From positions 5,456,001-5,520,000 of the forward strand of contig NW_020825298.1 of NCBI RefSeq assembly GCF_003286085.1: DNA of 64,000 bases, read 5' to 3'. This document shows positions 1 through 13,000 of this stretch, in pieces. How positions within the stretch are numbered: the first letter of the stretch is position 1; every line of letters begins with the position of its first letter. The notes under the pieces were generated by a model. That model was given only the letters and a program-made list of their open reading frames with translations, searched no databases and had not been told where the DNA came from. Origin of the DNA: Drosophila persimilis. Its lineage: Eukaryota; Arthropoda; Insecta; Diptera; Drosophilidae. The position numbers were made by a program, and so were the translations under genes.

Positions 1-3000
1 CAGTTTTTATTGGAACCGGGAAAGGTTGAGTGTGGCATAATTCCCTGAGGATCGGTCATCACTTAGGATAGATCAATAGATTAATGGACCTGCATTAAAA
101 GGATTTTTAATTCATGGAAATGATTCATAGTAAATCTCTTGATTTTTCGGAAACTATAAACTGAATGCTAGTATTCCCTAGATAGTTGTAATGATTTAAT
201 CAATTTTCGTGCTCACAGACAAAAAGATTATTCAAATTTAAAATTTATATTAATTTGTAAGTGTATGGGCCGTGTTCAATTAAAGTTTATTTAATTTCAC
301 TATGTATGTATTTAAAAACCATTTTCCTTCGATTGTCGTAATTTAGGGAAGAGGTTTTCATAGCTTTCTAATAAACAGAGTAGAAGGATTCTTTGATATA
401 CATATCTTAAAGATTTGAAGAAACCATTGGTTCATTCATATCTAAACTATAAGCATAGCTGACATTTATACCTCACTTCAGATAGGACAGAAAATAGAAG
501 GATAGATAGAGAAAATTAAAGGGAAATATTAATATATAAGGGATCTGATTAATATATCTACAGATCTATGCTGAAATTATAACCTTGTTGGCCAACGTAT
601 CTTAGGGTAGATGCAGGGAGTGGTTTTGATAGCCTACTAATAAACAGAGGAGAAGGATTCTTTGATATATCTTAGAGATTTGAAGTAGGAGAGAACTAAG
701 CAGAAAAACGTCTCAGTAATCATAAGGAAAATCGGATTAATATGCATTTGTTTGTTCAAATATGCCGATAGCTACAGAGCTGAAGACGACCGTATAGGTC
801 CTTTCTTGAGATCTTAATAAGACTCTGATTTAGAAAAAGAGATGCTAAATTAGGCGCTTATGTTGAGTAAAAAGATGGATTAAAATAAGCCAGAAAAATA
901 TAAATAGTTGTTTAATAATACAAACTTAATTTAAATGGAGATGGTTTATATTTTGACTGATAGTTCTGTACACATCATAAGGAAAGTATAAGCAACTGGT
1001 AGACTCTGACCCTAATCTATACAAAATTGATACATTATTAAATATGTATGATGTATATGATGCTACTTTATGTTTAAAATGATCTTTCGAAACGTTTGAT
1101 TCATCTAGAACTCAACTAGAATGAACTGGGCATATGTTTATGTACATACATACCTCCCTTTCGGATTAGCCTTTGTAAGCCCCTAATGACTTCCAGGTAA
1201 CCTTCTACCTTGTTACATGACTTGCCCGTGCCTGACACAACCCAACAGAAACCGTTTTGAACCTCACCTCACCTCACAGAACCAGGCCCCTGCCCTACCC
1301 GTTGCCTGGCCCAGCCCACGCAGTAAATTCCTTCGAATTGTTGACGATATTTGCGAAAAAAAAGCGAAGCAAAAATCTGGGCTGTGGCTGTGCCTAATTG
1401 TTGTGTGAACTTTATGATCTCAGCCCGATCAGATGCGATCCCAACCCAACCCAAACGCAGCCCATCTATCTGTATCTGTATGAGCCTTGTTTGGTGTCCC
1501 CGAAAACCGTTACGATCGTGTCCTCCTGCTCTAGGTCGCGTTCGCGCAATCATAAAACTTTGTGTTTTGTTACCGGCCCTTTCAATTGTTTTACAATGTT
1601 TTGTCTTTACGGGCACTAAGGGGTTTTTTGTTTGGACACGATGATCCTCGAACCGAACCAGTTTCTGGTAGATCACATCACTCTCCTTCGCTAGCGTTAA
1701 TAAGTGAATTTTAAGTACATCCCATAACTCGCGAGGCCAACGGCTGTCGATGCTGTTGCTCCTGGTCCTGCTGCTCCTGACCATAGACCATCCTTGGTTC
1801 CATTGTCACAGCTGTATTCATTTCTAATTATTTGACGCGACATTTGCAGTTTTACGATCGGGGATCTTGAATGATCAATGAATGTATTTTTTATAAAGAT
1901 CCTTCTCGAATTTCTGGAATTGCTTGGGATTACTCAATCGGCGCGAGTAAGGATCTTTTTGTGTTTGGGATTAGCGAGGGAGTTGACTTTTCTGAGAAAA
2001 ACGATATAAGGATTAGCGATAAACTGGTAGATTCGGTGGGGTTTTGTAACGGTTTTCTAGATCTAGATTTCCTTTGATCTCGGTCATTTAATATCTTAGC
2101 AGTTCTCTAAAAGTTTGTGTAAAACGGATGGAGGATGATCGGCATGAAACTAGCCCAAAGTACCCTCAGAAGTATCATAATATTTTCTTATTTTTCATTT
2201 ATAATATGTAATATAGTTGTAGCCAGAACAACAAGGCCTCCAGATGGCATCTTGATGTCTTTAAACGATGGTATAGATTTAAAGAAAATCTAGTTTTTAC
2301 GTTATCTAAATGAATTCTAATTTCTTAATTTGAATCTTTCTCCTGAATATTGAAACTTGTGTTAAGGAAGTTCGACTTTAGATATTCAAGAATCTAATGT
2401 TTAACTCGTCATATGTATATAATGTATTGTAATTAAAAAAAGAATTCAGTGCAATAAATAGTTTAATATTATTTTTATAATAGAATCTAACTAAATTGTT
2501 TAAAGATATATGAAGGTCTGTTGCATGCAGAATAAAGATCTCTTCAAAATAACATACGTTCTTTTGGTCGTCAATTCAAATAAACCTTTTGTAAACCTTC
2601 AGAAGCTCAGCAAGAAGCAATCTACTGAGTTAGAATACAAACTGTTCGATCCTCAGGGTAAAAGCACAATAACTATCGTATATTTAGACGATTAAGAATA
2701 GCTTCTTATCGAAGCCCTTCAGTTGCAGACCACTTTAACCCCCAGACAAGTACAAACGTGCCACCTTGTCAGTATCCTAGCCGATCCATAGGCAGTTCTC
2801 TGACTATAACAATTATAGGGCAATTAGAGCCCAAGTCATATAATCGTAGAGGCGCCCATATAAACGACAATTGCTTGACAAATAACAAATATCTGGACAA
2901 TGGAGCAAACACTACGCCATATCAAATACGATAATACAAAAGTACTATATATGGAGAGTACAAGTATATGCCTATAAAACTCTCAAATCTGAATAGTAAA

Positions 3001-3540
3001 GCATTGATTGGCACTTGGGGGAGTGGTAAAAAAGAATAGGAAATCCCTTTCATTCGAGATGTTTGTTCAAGTCAAATAAAACTACATACAGCATAAATGA
3101 AATGAAATCCCCCTGGTTATGGTCGTAGAAATATGATTTTATATCCACTAATTGCATAATACACAGCATGCAATTACTTAATTGGCCAACGGCAATTGCG
3201 ATTAAAGTACAAATCGAATGCGGCTTGTAAAGTAAAAGGTGAAGAAAACCCCTTTTCTTGAACCCATCCACAGACATGGCTTACACGGTTTTACCTGCCT
3301 GCAACACCGAGAGGCGTGGTCTACCTGCCAGCCATCGCAGGGCCAGAGCGAGACAGCAGCTGGGCCGAAGAGAAAGAGACCAAGCGGGCAACCAAACATA
3401 AGCCATCTTGAATTTCGAATACACAACGGAAATGAGGGTTAAAAAAATACCACCTTATGGCAGAGTGCCTGGGTGTGAGCGAGACAACTGGTGTCTGTGG
3501 GCCGATGTGGTGGGACGACTGCCTTTCCATGGGGTTTTTT
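1..3540. other. Intergenic DNA upstream of caudal
   Basis: No gene is supported here. The open frames are short, AT-rich and without recognisable domains. The stretch is ordinary AT-rich Drosophila non-coding DNA, with one pair of diverged direct repeats near 342-420 and 602-685. Its right end leads into the caudal promoter, so upstream regulatory elements of caudal are expected here, but I cannot delimit any. Confidence 0.6.
342..685 (+). repeat. Pair of diverged direct repeats, about 80 bp each
   Basis: Positions 342-420 and 602-685 share a long common pattern, including the words CTAATAAACAGAG and AGAAGGATTCTTTGATATA and the ending GATTTGAAG, with small insertions between them. The offset is about 260 bp. 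This looks like an old local duplication rather than the ends of a mobile element, because the sequence between the copies shows no coding or terminal structure. Confidence 0.6.
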
Positions 3541-3600
3541 ATCAGTTGCGTTTGCTTTGCTTTCAGTTGCTCTTAACGTCGCAACACGGCAGCACGCAAC
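3541..3600 (+). promoter_or_regulatory. cad: Candidate caudal core promoter (initiator-type)
   Basis: Two initiator-like TCAGTT words lie at 3542 and 3563, with no TATA box at the usual distance. If the A at 3565 is +1, the bases at +28 to +32 (GCACG) match four of five positions of the DPE consensus RGWYV. Caudal and many Hox genes are known for TATA-less, DPE-type promoters, so the position about 450 bp before the start codon is plausible. The exact start is inferred; caudal is also known to use separate maternal and zygotic promoters. Confidence 0.3.
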
Positions 3601-4011
3601 GGAGAAATTAAATAACCACAAAGCCTGAGATACCAACCAGCGCGAAAGTGAGTGCAAAAATACCAACATTTACGCGGAAAAAATACTTCAAACCACAATC
3701 GATTAGCGCTGCAAATTGCAAGCTTGAGTGCGGGAGCAGAGTGCGTGTGTGTGTGAGAGAGCGAAAGAGAGTGCAAAGGAAGATCAGCGAAAAAGTGAGA
3801 CTCAAAGTGGAAGCTAACGGAATACGGATGCTCAAATAAACTTGAGAAAATGTGCAATTACTTGTAAAACAAAAACAGAACAAAAAGCATTTAGAAAACC
3901 TTTAAGGATTAAGTCAACCATACAGGTGGAGGACTCGTGACATCACAGCCGGTCCAGAGCAAGAACAACAATCGCGTTTAACCTCAAATTGAGAGAGGTC
4001 CAGTCGCCAAA
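3565..4011 (+). other. cad: Probable caudal 5' untranslated leader
   Basis: This is the purine-rich and A-rich stretch between the candidate initiator and the Caudal start codon. It has the look of a Drosophila leader: GA and CAAA-rich, without a splice acceptor just before the start codon, so the leader and first coding exon seem continuous. The 5' limit is uncertain. Confidence 0.4.
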
Positions 4012-7000
4012 ATGGTTTCACACTACTATAATACACTGCCCTACACGCAAAAGCATAGTGCCGCCAATCTGGCCTATGCCTCCGCCGCCGGCCAGCCCTG
4101 GAACTGGACGCCCAACTATCACACGCCGCCGAATCACCAGTTCCTGGGCGATGTGGACTCGTCGCATGCGGCCCATCATGCCGCCGCTGCCCATCAGATG
4201 TACTACAACTCCCATCACATGTTCCACTCGGCGGCAGCGGCCGGGGATTGGCATTCACCCGCCTCCAGCTCGGCGGCGGCCGACAATTTCGTCCAGAATG
4301 TACCCGCATCGGCACACCAACTGATGCAGCAGCATCATGCCCATGTGGGTGGCGGTCTGGCCAGTGCCGGATCCAGCAGTTCCGCCAGCTCGGGCAGCAG
4401 TTCCGCCGGTGGACCGGGACCCACTGTGGGTGGCACGCAGCTGAACGAGACGAACAGCAGTCTGGGCGCCGAGGCACCGCCCAATCACTCCCAGCAGCAG
4501 CAGCAGCACATAGCCGAAGGACTGCCATCGCCACCGATTACCGTTTCGGGAAGTGAGATCTCCAGTCCTGGTGCACCCACATCGGCCTCGTCGCCGCATC
4601 ACCATCTTGGCCACCATCTGAGTGGTCCTTCTGGCAACAACAACAACAGTCCATCCACCCACAACAACAACAACAGTGTCTCTGTAAATAACAACAACAA
4701 TCGAACATCGCCACAGAAACCGCAGTACTACGAATGGATGAAGAAGCCCGCATATCCAGCGCAACCCCAACCCGGTAAGTGTTCATCAAAAGTTCATTTT
4801 TGTTAGATATAATTTTGATTGGATCTTGCAAAAATAATCCAGAATTTTCCGTCGGATATTGATTCGTTGCTTGTCCCAAAAAAGGGGGAATTTTAATAGA
4901 GAACTTTTTTTCTGTAAAAGTTGCAAAGGAAATAATCATACTATAGTCGTATAGGAGATCTGGAATTTCGCTTCTATAAAACACACCTATAAGATACCTC
5001 CATTGCTTATTCCAAATTCTTAGTCATACATTAATCAATTTCTGTGTTTTGCCCTCTGAAATTCGGATGACCTTCGCTGCTTCTTGGGGTTTCTCCCAAA
5101 TCTCCCGGATCCTCCTCGACACATTCCGAAGCACAGAGCTGTGCATTGTCTTTATGTCAAACTCTACCTTCAGCTCGTGCGGTTCGCACTTTTCTCCATC
5201 TCCATGTATAAGTATCTCCGTCCCACACTGAAAGATGTATAATTTTATAAGAAATCGTTTACCTGCCATAGATCCACGTCCAATGGCCAATTAGCTCATA
5301 AAAATCAAAATTTTGTTCAAGCTTCATTTTTATGATATTCCATTCGGGCTGCCCCCAAAAGTCGAGGGCGAGAGATTGATCCCAAGAGACGCCTTGATTT
5401 ATGTTCCTGGCACTCACGAAATGTGTGCTGCCAGCAGCTTGCTGTTTGTTTGTTTGTTTGTCTGTGGATTCTATTGACTAATTTCGTATCGTAAATCAAT
5501 TTAACTATAAAACATACATACCATACCAAATGGTTTGATCATCTTCTCAAAAACTTTCAGTATTTAATGAAAAATATAAACAAAAGTTGAAAAAGGAGAG
5601 GTGAATGATAGTGAAGGTGGAGTACGAGTGAGAAAGAGAGAGAGAGAGAGAGAGCAGAATAATCTCACAGCAATTAGCATTGCGGGAGCTCTCTAATTGG
5701 AGTTTTTGAAGTGTGGAGAGGTGTTGTGGGGTCTGTTTGTTGGTTTAGTTATGCCTTGGGAAAAGAATACAACGAATATTTCATAATAATGCAAATATTT
5801 GATTGGGAAGAATACATATTTCATGGGTAGAGCTACGCTACTTCCTTTCCGAGGAAGTTCTTCCTTGGTTTGTGAAAATCTCTTTCAGACCAACAATCAG
5901 GCGATGAAGGAGCGTTCGGTTCCCCTCTTATTCGATAAGGATTACACCCAATTAGTCGTTTCTCTTTCTTTAGCTTAATTTCGCTTCCAATTTACATTGA
6001 AAGCTTGACTTAAGCAAAGGTAAAGCTCAAGCAGAGCTTTGCCATTCGATTTTACTATGGCTTATGATCCCCTCTAGGTCTCTGTCCTCCTCTACCCACC
6101 AGCATTCCTCAATTTATATTCAAAGCTTAACTCTAGGAAAGCTCTGGCTCTGTCTTTAGTAGCTTTCCCTATATTACCATCCCTTTTCTTTCCCCCTGCT
6201 GCCGCCTGGTGATGCAAATTTTGTGCATATGCAGTTTTTGCTGTTATCTTTTCATGTTTTGTTTGTCTCCTTGTCCTCCCCCTCTTTACGAAACTTCGCC
6301 GCAAGCCGCAAAGCCACAGAAACAACAAGAGAGAGCAATGCAAATGTTAATGCACACACACGAAAGAGTGAGAAAGACTAAATACACACAAATGGAGAGA
6401 CACACTCACACACGTGAACACGCTTACGATTTATGACCCGAGAGCGCATGTCAAGACGAACGACATCGACGACGATATCGACAATATCGACGATATCCAT
6501 TAAGCCCATAAAATCTGTTGGTATGCAATTAACGTTTATGGCCTTTGCCCGTTGCCGTTTTTTTGTTGTCGGTTAATCCACCTGGTCAAGCCGACAAGGC
6601 AACTTAAGTTTACTTTATTTATTATTCAAAGAGTTGGCTGGGTATTATTGTCTGGGACCCCACTCTCTTTTGGTCTGAGTAATATTTTCTGATTACTGTT
6701 AAGGAAATCAATTAAAGAATACAGTCGAGTTTAGATTACTTAAAATTACACAATTGCAGAGCTTCATACTAGAGGTTAAAGTTAAAAGTGGTAAGATGAA
6801 AACACAAAGAGTGCAAAGCGAAAAAAAACTGAGAATAATAGAAGAGGAGTCCTTCTACATATGTACATATGGATCTACATTACAAATCCATAAACTTTAA
6901 ATCTCTTTTACTTGATAGTAAAATTCTCATGTATACAATTCTCCAACAGTTCCGTCTCACTAGTTTCTGTGATCTACCATATCTCTAACTTAAAATCTCC

Positions 7001-10000
7001 ATTAGCTGCATTTATTTTTCATATGTTAGATGCTGTTCCTAGTCAGAGAACTATAACTGTAGTTCTTTGGAGAACGGGCCTATTTATTTTGTCGAGGCAT
7101 GTGCCAGGGTACGTCACAGCGCGGCCCACTTGATTTTGGGGTGTGGCAATAAAACAATTCCTCTGGCTCTGCCCCTTGGTGCGGTGGCTGGTGGTGCCTG
7201 GCCTGATGCCTTGTACTTTTATTTCAATGGCTGGCTGGCTGGCTGGCTGTAGCTGGTGGTGGTTCGGTTCTGGCAGGTTTTTCGCGATTAGATTAGTGAG
7301 GGGGAAATCAAATAAACGCCCGCCCTGTCAATAAGTCCTGGGCTCTCCTCTCACCGATGGTTACGAGTTCTATTTTCTGTGGCTTCAATAATATTTCGAG
7401 TGATATGGAAACGTGGCTACAGCGCTACGAGCGAGCGTTCTTTTTTGTCCCCAGGCGTTATCTGGGGGGAACGTCAAAAAGCATTGGTAGATAAGCTCGA
7501 TTCCGTTGGGTTTGCGGCGGGCATATTGATTAAAACAATATAGGGCCATAAACCAATAAAAATTAGTATTACTTCCAATAAAAACTAAATAGCGACATTT
7601 ACGATCAAATCTATGCAATCATTATTAAACGGCAAGAAATGGCAGTTTTTTCATCAGCTTTTATTTCGAAACATTTCTGGAATTTAATTCGGAGAATTTC
7701 GTAGAGGTCTTTGAAAATTTTGATTTTTGTTAGAGGTACAATTTGTTCTATATATTTATTAGTAGGAATTCCTATTAAATGTACCCAAAGTTCTACTGGA
7801 AATCCAAATTTACTCTCTACTTTTATGAAAAGTTCATCAATCATTTTTCTAGTTCCCGATTTATTATCATTCAAAGCTTTCAAGTAAATGAATCATTGAA
7901 CAATTGCAAATCATATATGACTATAATGGGTTATTAATATCCTCTGATATGATATGATATCTTTATGACTTTCTCCAGACGTACGTATGTTCCAGACACT
8001 CCATGATAATAGAGCTTTGATATCTTTCTTTCGAAATTTGAAGGAATTTGTATATTTGCCAGACAAAGAAATGGGCACCAAAATGCGTACATTGCATTTA
8101 TAAGAAATCAGTGCCCATTTGTTATTCTACAGAATTTATAAAGACGGTACACCTATCATAACAAAATTTACATCTTTAACTAATATGTCCATCCATAATC
8201 CTTTAATTATAAAGATTATATGTACATATATAAACGTTTTCCTTTACAAAATTATCATATATACATATGTATGTTCATTCATATATTCAGCCATTTACAG
8301 AAATGGTTTCCTTAGAATATACTTCTAAATAAAGCATAGAAATTCTTTAAAATATCTATCTCCTGTACTCTATCTCTCCTTCATTAGAGGTTCATTGACA
8401 AAATCAGTCTATCTCACTCATTAAAACCAAGGAGTGGAGTTCCTACTAGAATTGTCTGTTCATTTAATCGTCATTGTCCATGTTTGGGGCATATAAAACA
8501 GCCTAATGCCACATGACACATTGAGATTTAATGTGTCAATATGCACAGAAAATTTATATCGCGCCACATAAATAATCGAAACAGAGACGAGACACAGACA
8601 CAGGTGAAAGAGAGAGAACCCCCCCGAAAAGAAGAGACTATATGCCAGAGCATAGATTTATATAGCAGTACCACGATCTACTATGACACATCTGAAATTA
8701 TTACAGCACCCAGAGATATGGATAGAGGATACCTACGAGTATTTTTTAGGGCGGGATGGTCTCAGCTGTGGAGCGCACACTCGTCCCTGATAAGCCATTA
8801 AAAATGGCCACTAGCTGCAGTTGGAAATTGGTTCGATTTGGGTTCGGTTTCGGATCGTTATCAGGCACTATCAACTATCAATGTTTGCTGATGACATTTA
8901 CCCTTCCAGACCAGTCCAGTCCACCCCCTGCCACCCGTGTGTGTCAAAAACTGAAGTCAAATTTCAGTTTGAGGCTCATCTAGGTCTGGTGTTTCCTCGG
9001 GCATAATACTTTATGTATGTGATTGACATGATGGGATTAGCATAGAACTCCTCACTCGTATACGTACTCGTACGTACTCTATTTATATTTCTCTTTCTCT
9101 ATAACTCTCTCTGTTTGTCACGGACTTGTTACCATTGTGTCATTTACTTTGGGCTTAGTTCTTCAAATACAACACACACAAAAAAATATAGTTTTTCGTG
9201 TGGTATTTGTATTGGCTCTGCTCTCTGATATAAGTAATAACCAGAAATTCTGTTGTGTTGTCCGCCAAAGCCCTCGGGACACACACACACAGACATTTGT
9301 ACATATCTATCTGTATCTGTATATAGTATATACGAATATATATGATGTTCAATTTATTTTGATATACCATTCAAGTGTATCGAGTTTATATTGGAGGCGC
9401 CCGGGATTTTGTAGAGCTTATTTTTGGTTTAGAAAGGGTTTACTGAAAAGAGGTGGTAAATAATATTGGTGGACTGTTGAAAATTTCGTGATTGTTATAA
9501 ATGATGTATGGAAATATTTGAGGCAACAATTGGCAGAAATAATATTGGATTGGGGGATTGATTTGATTTCTTACCTATCGTTATACCCATAAATCATATA
9601 TTGTTTTATCTTAAGATCCTCCTTTTGTGTTTTGAGGAGAAGAGAAGTGAAGTCTCTTATACATTTTTTGATGATCCATCTATGCTTTCCTTAAGGAATT
9701 ATCTCAGAGAACTGCAGTAATAGAACATTCCCATTGATCTACTAAGTTTAATCTTTTAATCAACTATTTTTCAGTGGCGGTTTTCTTTTTTTTCTTTATT
9801 TTTTTGCTATAAATTTAGTTGCTTAATTTCTGGCACATTTTATAGAGTACTCTTCTTTAGCCTTCTCTTGTTAAATAGAAATATATGTTCTAAGAACATA
9901 TCTTCATATTCTTTTTTGCCTTTATTACCTCCTTCTATCCATCTTTCATTCCGGTCTTCTATCAGAATGATTCCTTAACCCATTTCGCATTCCATGCTTC

Positions 10001-13000
10001 CCCCTAAATAGATCTTACCAGTCCTGCCTCAAGTTGTGTGGGGCCGGTGGGTTTATCAATGGAACAGTAAACACGAGCAAGCGAACAGAAAATAGAAACT
10101 ATAAATTAGAAGCCACATTTCCTGTTCAGTCATAAACCATAATATCATAATGAAAAAACGAGACTGGCTGGCAAAAAACCTTCTCCACCAAAACGCGACA
10201 TCGAAATCCGATTGTCAATCAAAAATTCGTCGAGAGCTTCATTCGAAGAGCGACGACGAGGGCGATGACGATGACTGCCTGGATGACACCTGTTTATATC
10301 TCAGGGCATAAGTCAGAGCTGATTGAATGATTGACTGACTGACGACTGACTGAAAACGAAACCCATACAAATTGTGATTTCATTTGGCGATTCTTTTTAT
10401 GATATTATATGGGGGTTTACGATACGGTAGCAAAAAAGCGGAAAGAAAGATTTGCCATATTCATACGCGTATACTCCGTGTAGTACTACTATATTGTGTG
10501 TGTGGGGCGGAGAGAGGAGGGAGGGGGGCACCCGTTAATCGCTTAACAATACAATAAAGTAGCAATAATTATAAAAAACTAAAATAAATGCTGCCTCCCC
10601 CATATAAATGAAATGACCCATAACCATGAATGAAATGAGAATATATATGATTGCCATATTTGTGATTTTTATTTCCAACTTTGATTAGGATGATTATACG
10701 CTTGATGAGGGGATTACTTATGCCTAGGCTTCCCCATTCGGTTCTCTCTTTCTTTCCGGGTAATTGTTCTACAACCTGTCCCCCACCCACTCACTATTCT
10801 GTGTGTCTGTGTGTTTGCTATGTGCAACATTTGCTCAGTTTCACCCCAGAGTTTAAACAAATATTGTTGCACGCTGACCCGAGCCGATCCGAGCCAAGTC
10901 GTTTGTCTTGTTTTTAACCCACTGAGATAACACTCTGCTCCGCTCTCCGGGAAGCTGGAGAGTAGCAAAGACACTTCTACTGGCCTCAGAACATTTATAG
11001 TTTACTTCCAGAACTGAGGGAATTTATTGCATATTAATTTGTTTATTGTATTTATGAGTATATATCGGTATATTATTGATCGAACAATCACGAGGGAATC
11101 GTTCGAAGCTAATTTGTAGAAAATGATTTTCCGAATTTTAAAGGAATAACATTTAACAATTAACATTTGGTAGAATATTAGGTTTGTCTTCAAATTCTAA
11201 AAGACTCTAAGAACTAGAGCAAGCGAATTTTGTGTACAGACTCCTATTATATCAGGATTTCAGACCCTTAAATCGTGAATTTCTGTGGCCGGCATAATTT
11301 TAAAGATACAAGAAATTCGAAAACACCGAATCATAGACAACGATTGATGAAACTCATTGCAATCGGATCATTATTTTCTTTGTTTTGGGACATGAACCTA
11401 GAACTATTTGTTTCTCAATATAGTATTTCTATGATAGTTCTATCTTTAAATTTATCCACGATCTAGAAAGAAAAAATCTAGGATTAACTTTAGGGGGTAA
11501 AAAATCGTTGAAAACATAAAAAAACGAATGCTTTAAAAATAATAGTTCTGAAAAACAAAACTCTACAAAGACGAAATCAAATATCACCAGAACTCCGATA
11601 CAATTCTTTATATGCAGAGTCTTTGAAAATATACATATATTTCCTTTAACATACAAACATTTAGTGTACTCCTTTGATGAAATAATCTTATTCTAATTAT
11701 TCTATATGTAATCCTTTTGGAAAACCCCTTGCAACATTTGGCAGACCTGTGCAGCACTCCCAATTTAGAGGATCTGAGCGAATTGTTGGACGCAAGCGGT
11801 AGGAGGCGGAGGATCCATAACAAATGGATCCCCACAAACATTTCCCACTAATTACTAAAAAGTTAACTTTCCTTTTTGAATGGTTTTTTGTTGTTGCGGT
11901 CTAATGCGATTTTTGTGTTTTGCGTTTTGCTGCATGCGATTTTTCTTGCATTTTTGTGGTTGGGGGATATCATAAATAATGGACCCTCCCCTCCCCACTC
12001 TCTTTACCATGTAGCCCAGCCCTCCCCTCCTCCCTGGCAGTATTCCTCTATATCATATATCCATAAATTTTATGGCATGCATCGTCGTCGTCGTGGTAGT
12101 TTTTCTTTCTTTTTTTCTTTTTGTGGCAAATAATTAACGTACATTTGAAAATAATTTTGTTGTGGCCCAAAGAAACGGTCCGCCCTGTAGCCCTCTAGGC
12201 TCTACTTCTCCTCCTTCTATCCCAGTCTCTGTGTCCCATCCTTTTCTCTCTTTCTATTACTGGCCTTTGGGTATTTATGGCTTTAATGGCGACTCATTCA
12301 GGCCATAAGCAGCAGGCCAACATTTTTCTGGTACGCCGATGGCAGCCATTTTATTTTGTTGGTCCCCCTCTCACGTATGGCTGTCTCTTTCGCTCTGGCT
12401 ACCCCTCTCTCTTTCCCGCTTTAAGCCATAAATAAAACGAGCTCTAGAGCTGACTCAGAGACTCAGACTTCGGTTTGGAGTTGGAGTTGGAGTCGGAGCC
12501 ATCGCTGCCATTGGCGTGCCTCGTCAAATCATTCCCCAACTCCATCGGCAACCCCTTCCGCCCCTTTGTGCAGCTGCTGCCTGCCTCTCTTGGTTGCGTG
12601 CCACATTTGGCCGGGGCACGTACGCGAGCGGCATTCGTTTGTTGCACGCGATCTGATAATATTATTATTTCTTTTTCCTTTTTCGTTTTTTTCTGGTTGG
12701 AATTTATAATGCTGCGTGCCAGGGCGCGGTCTGCATCCGGCCAGGGATGGAGCAGTGCTGGGAGTGGTCTTAGAGAAGGGGGTCCTACATTTGCATATGT
12801 ATGTGTAGCGTACATATACACACATATATCATACATATATGCATGCCATATAAAGTGTTTGCATGTCGCATGTTTCATCTTGATGGAAGCCATTTTGAAT
12901 TTCTTTGTTTTATACTCCTCTGTGTGTGTGTGTGTGTGTGCTGGTTATTTATGATCCGTTCTATAATTCAGGTTACACTTTTTTCTTGACTGTAATTTGA

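Noticed and set aside
1269-1784. 171-codon minus-strand frame near the left edge
   Set aside because: No ordered pattern, overlapping plus-strand frames, and no promoter, splice or poly(A) context.
3914-4770. Long open frames on the minus strand and in another plus frame over caudal exon 1
   Set aside because: They overlap a certain coding exon; GC-rich His/Ala/Ser codons leave other frames open, and the products are Arg/Cys-rich with no domain.
12444-12954. Frames of 149 and 159 codons on opposite strands in the caudal intron
   Set aside because: They cover each other, run through a TG microsatellite and ACATAT tracts, and show no protein-like pattern.
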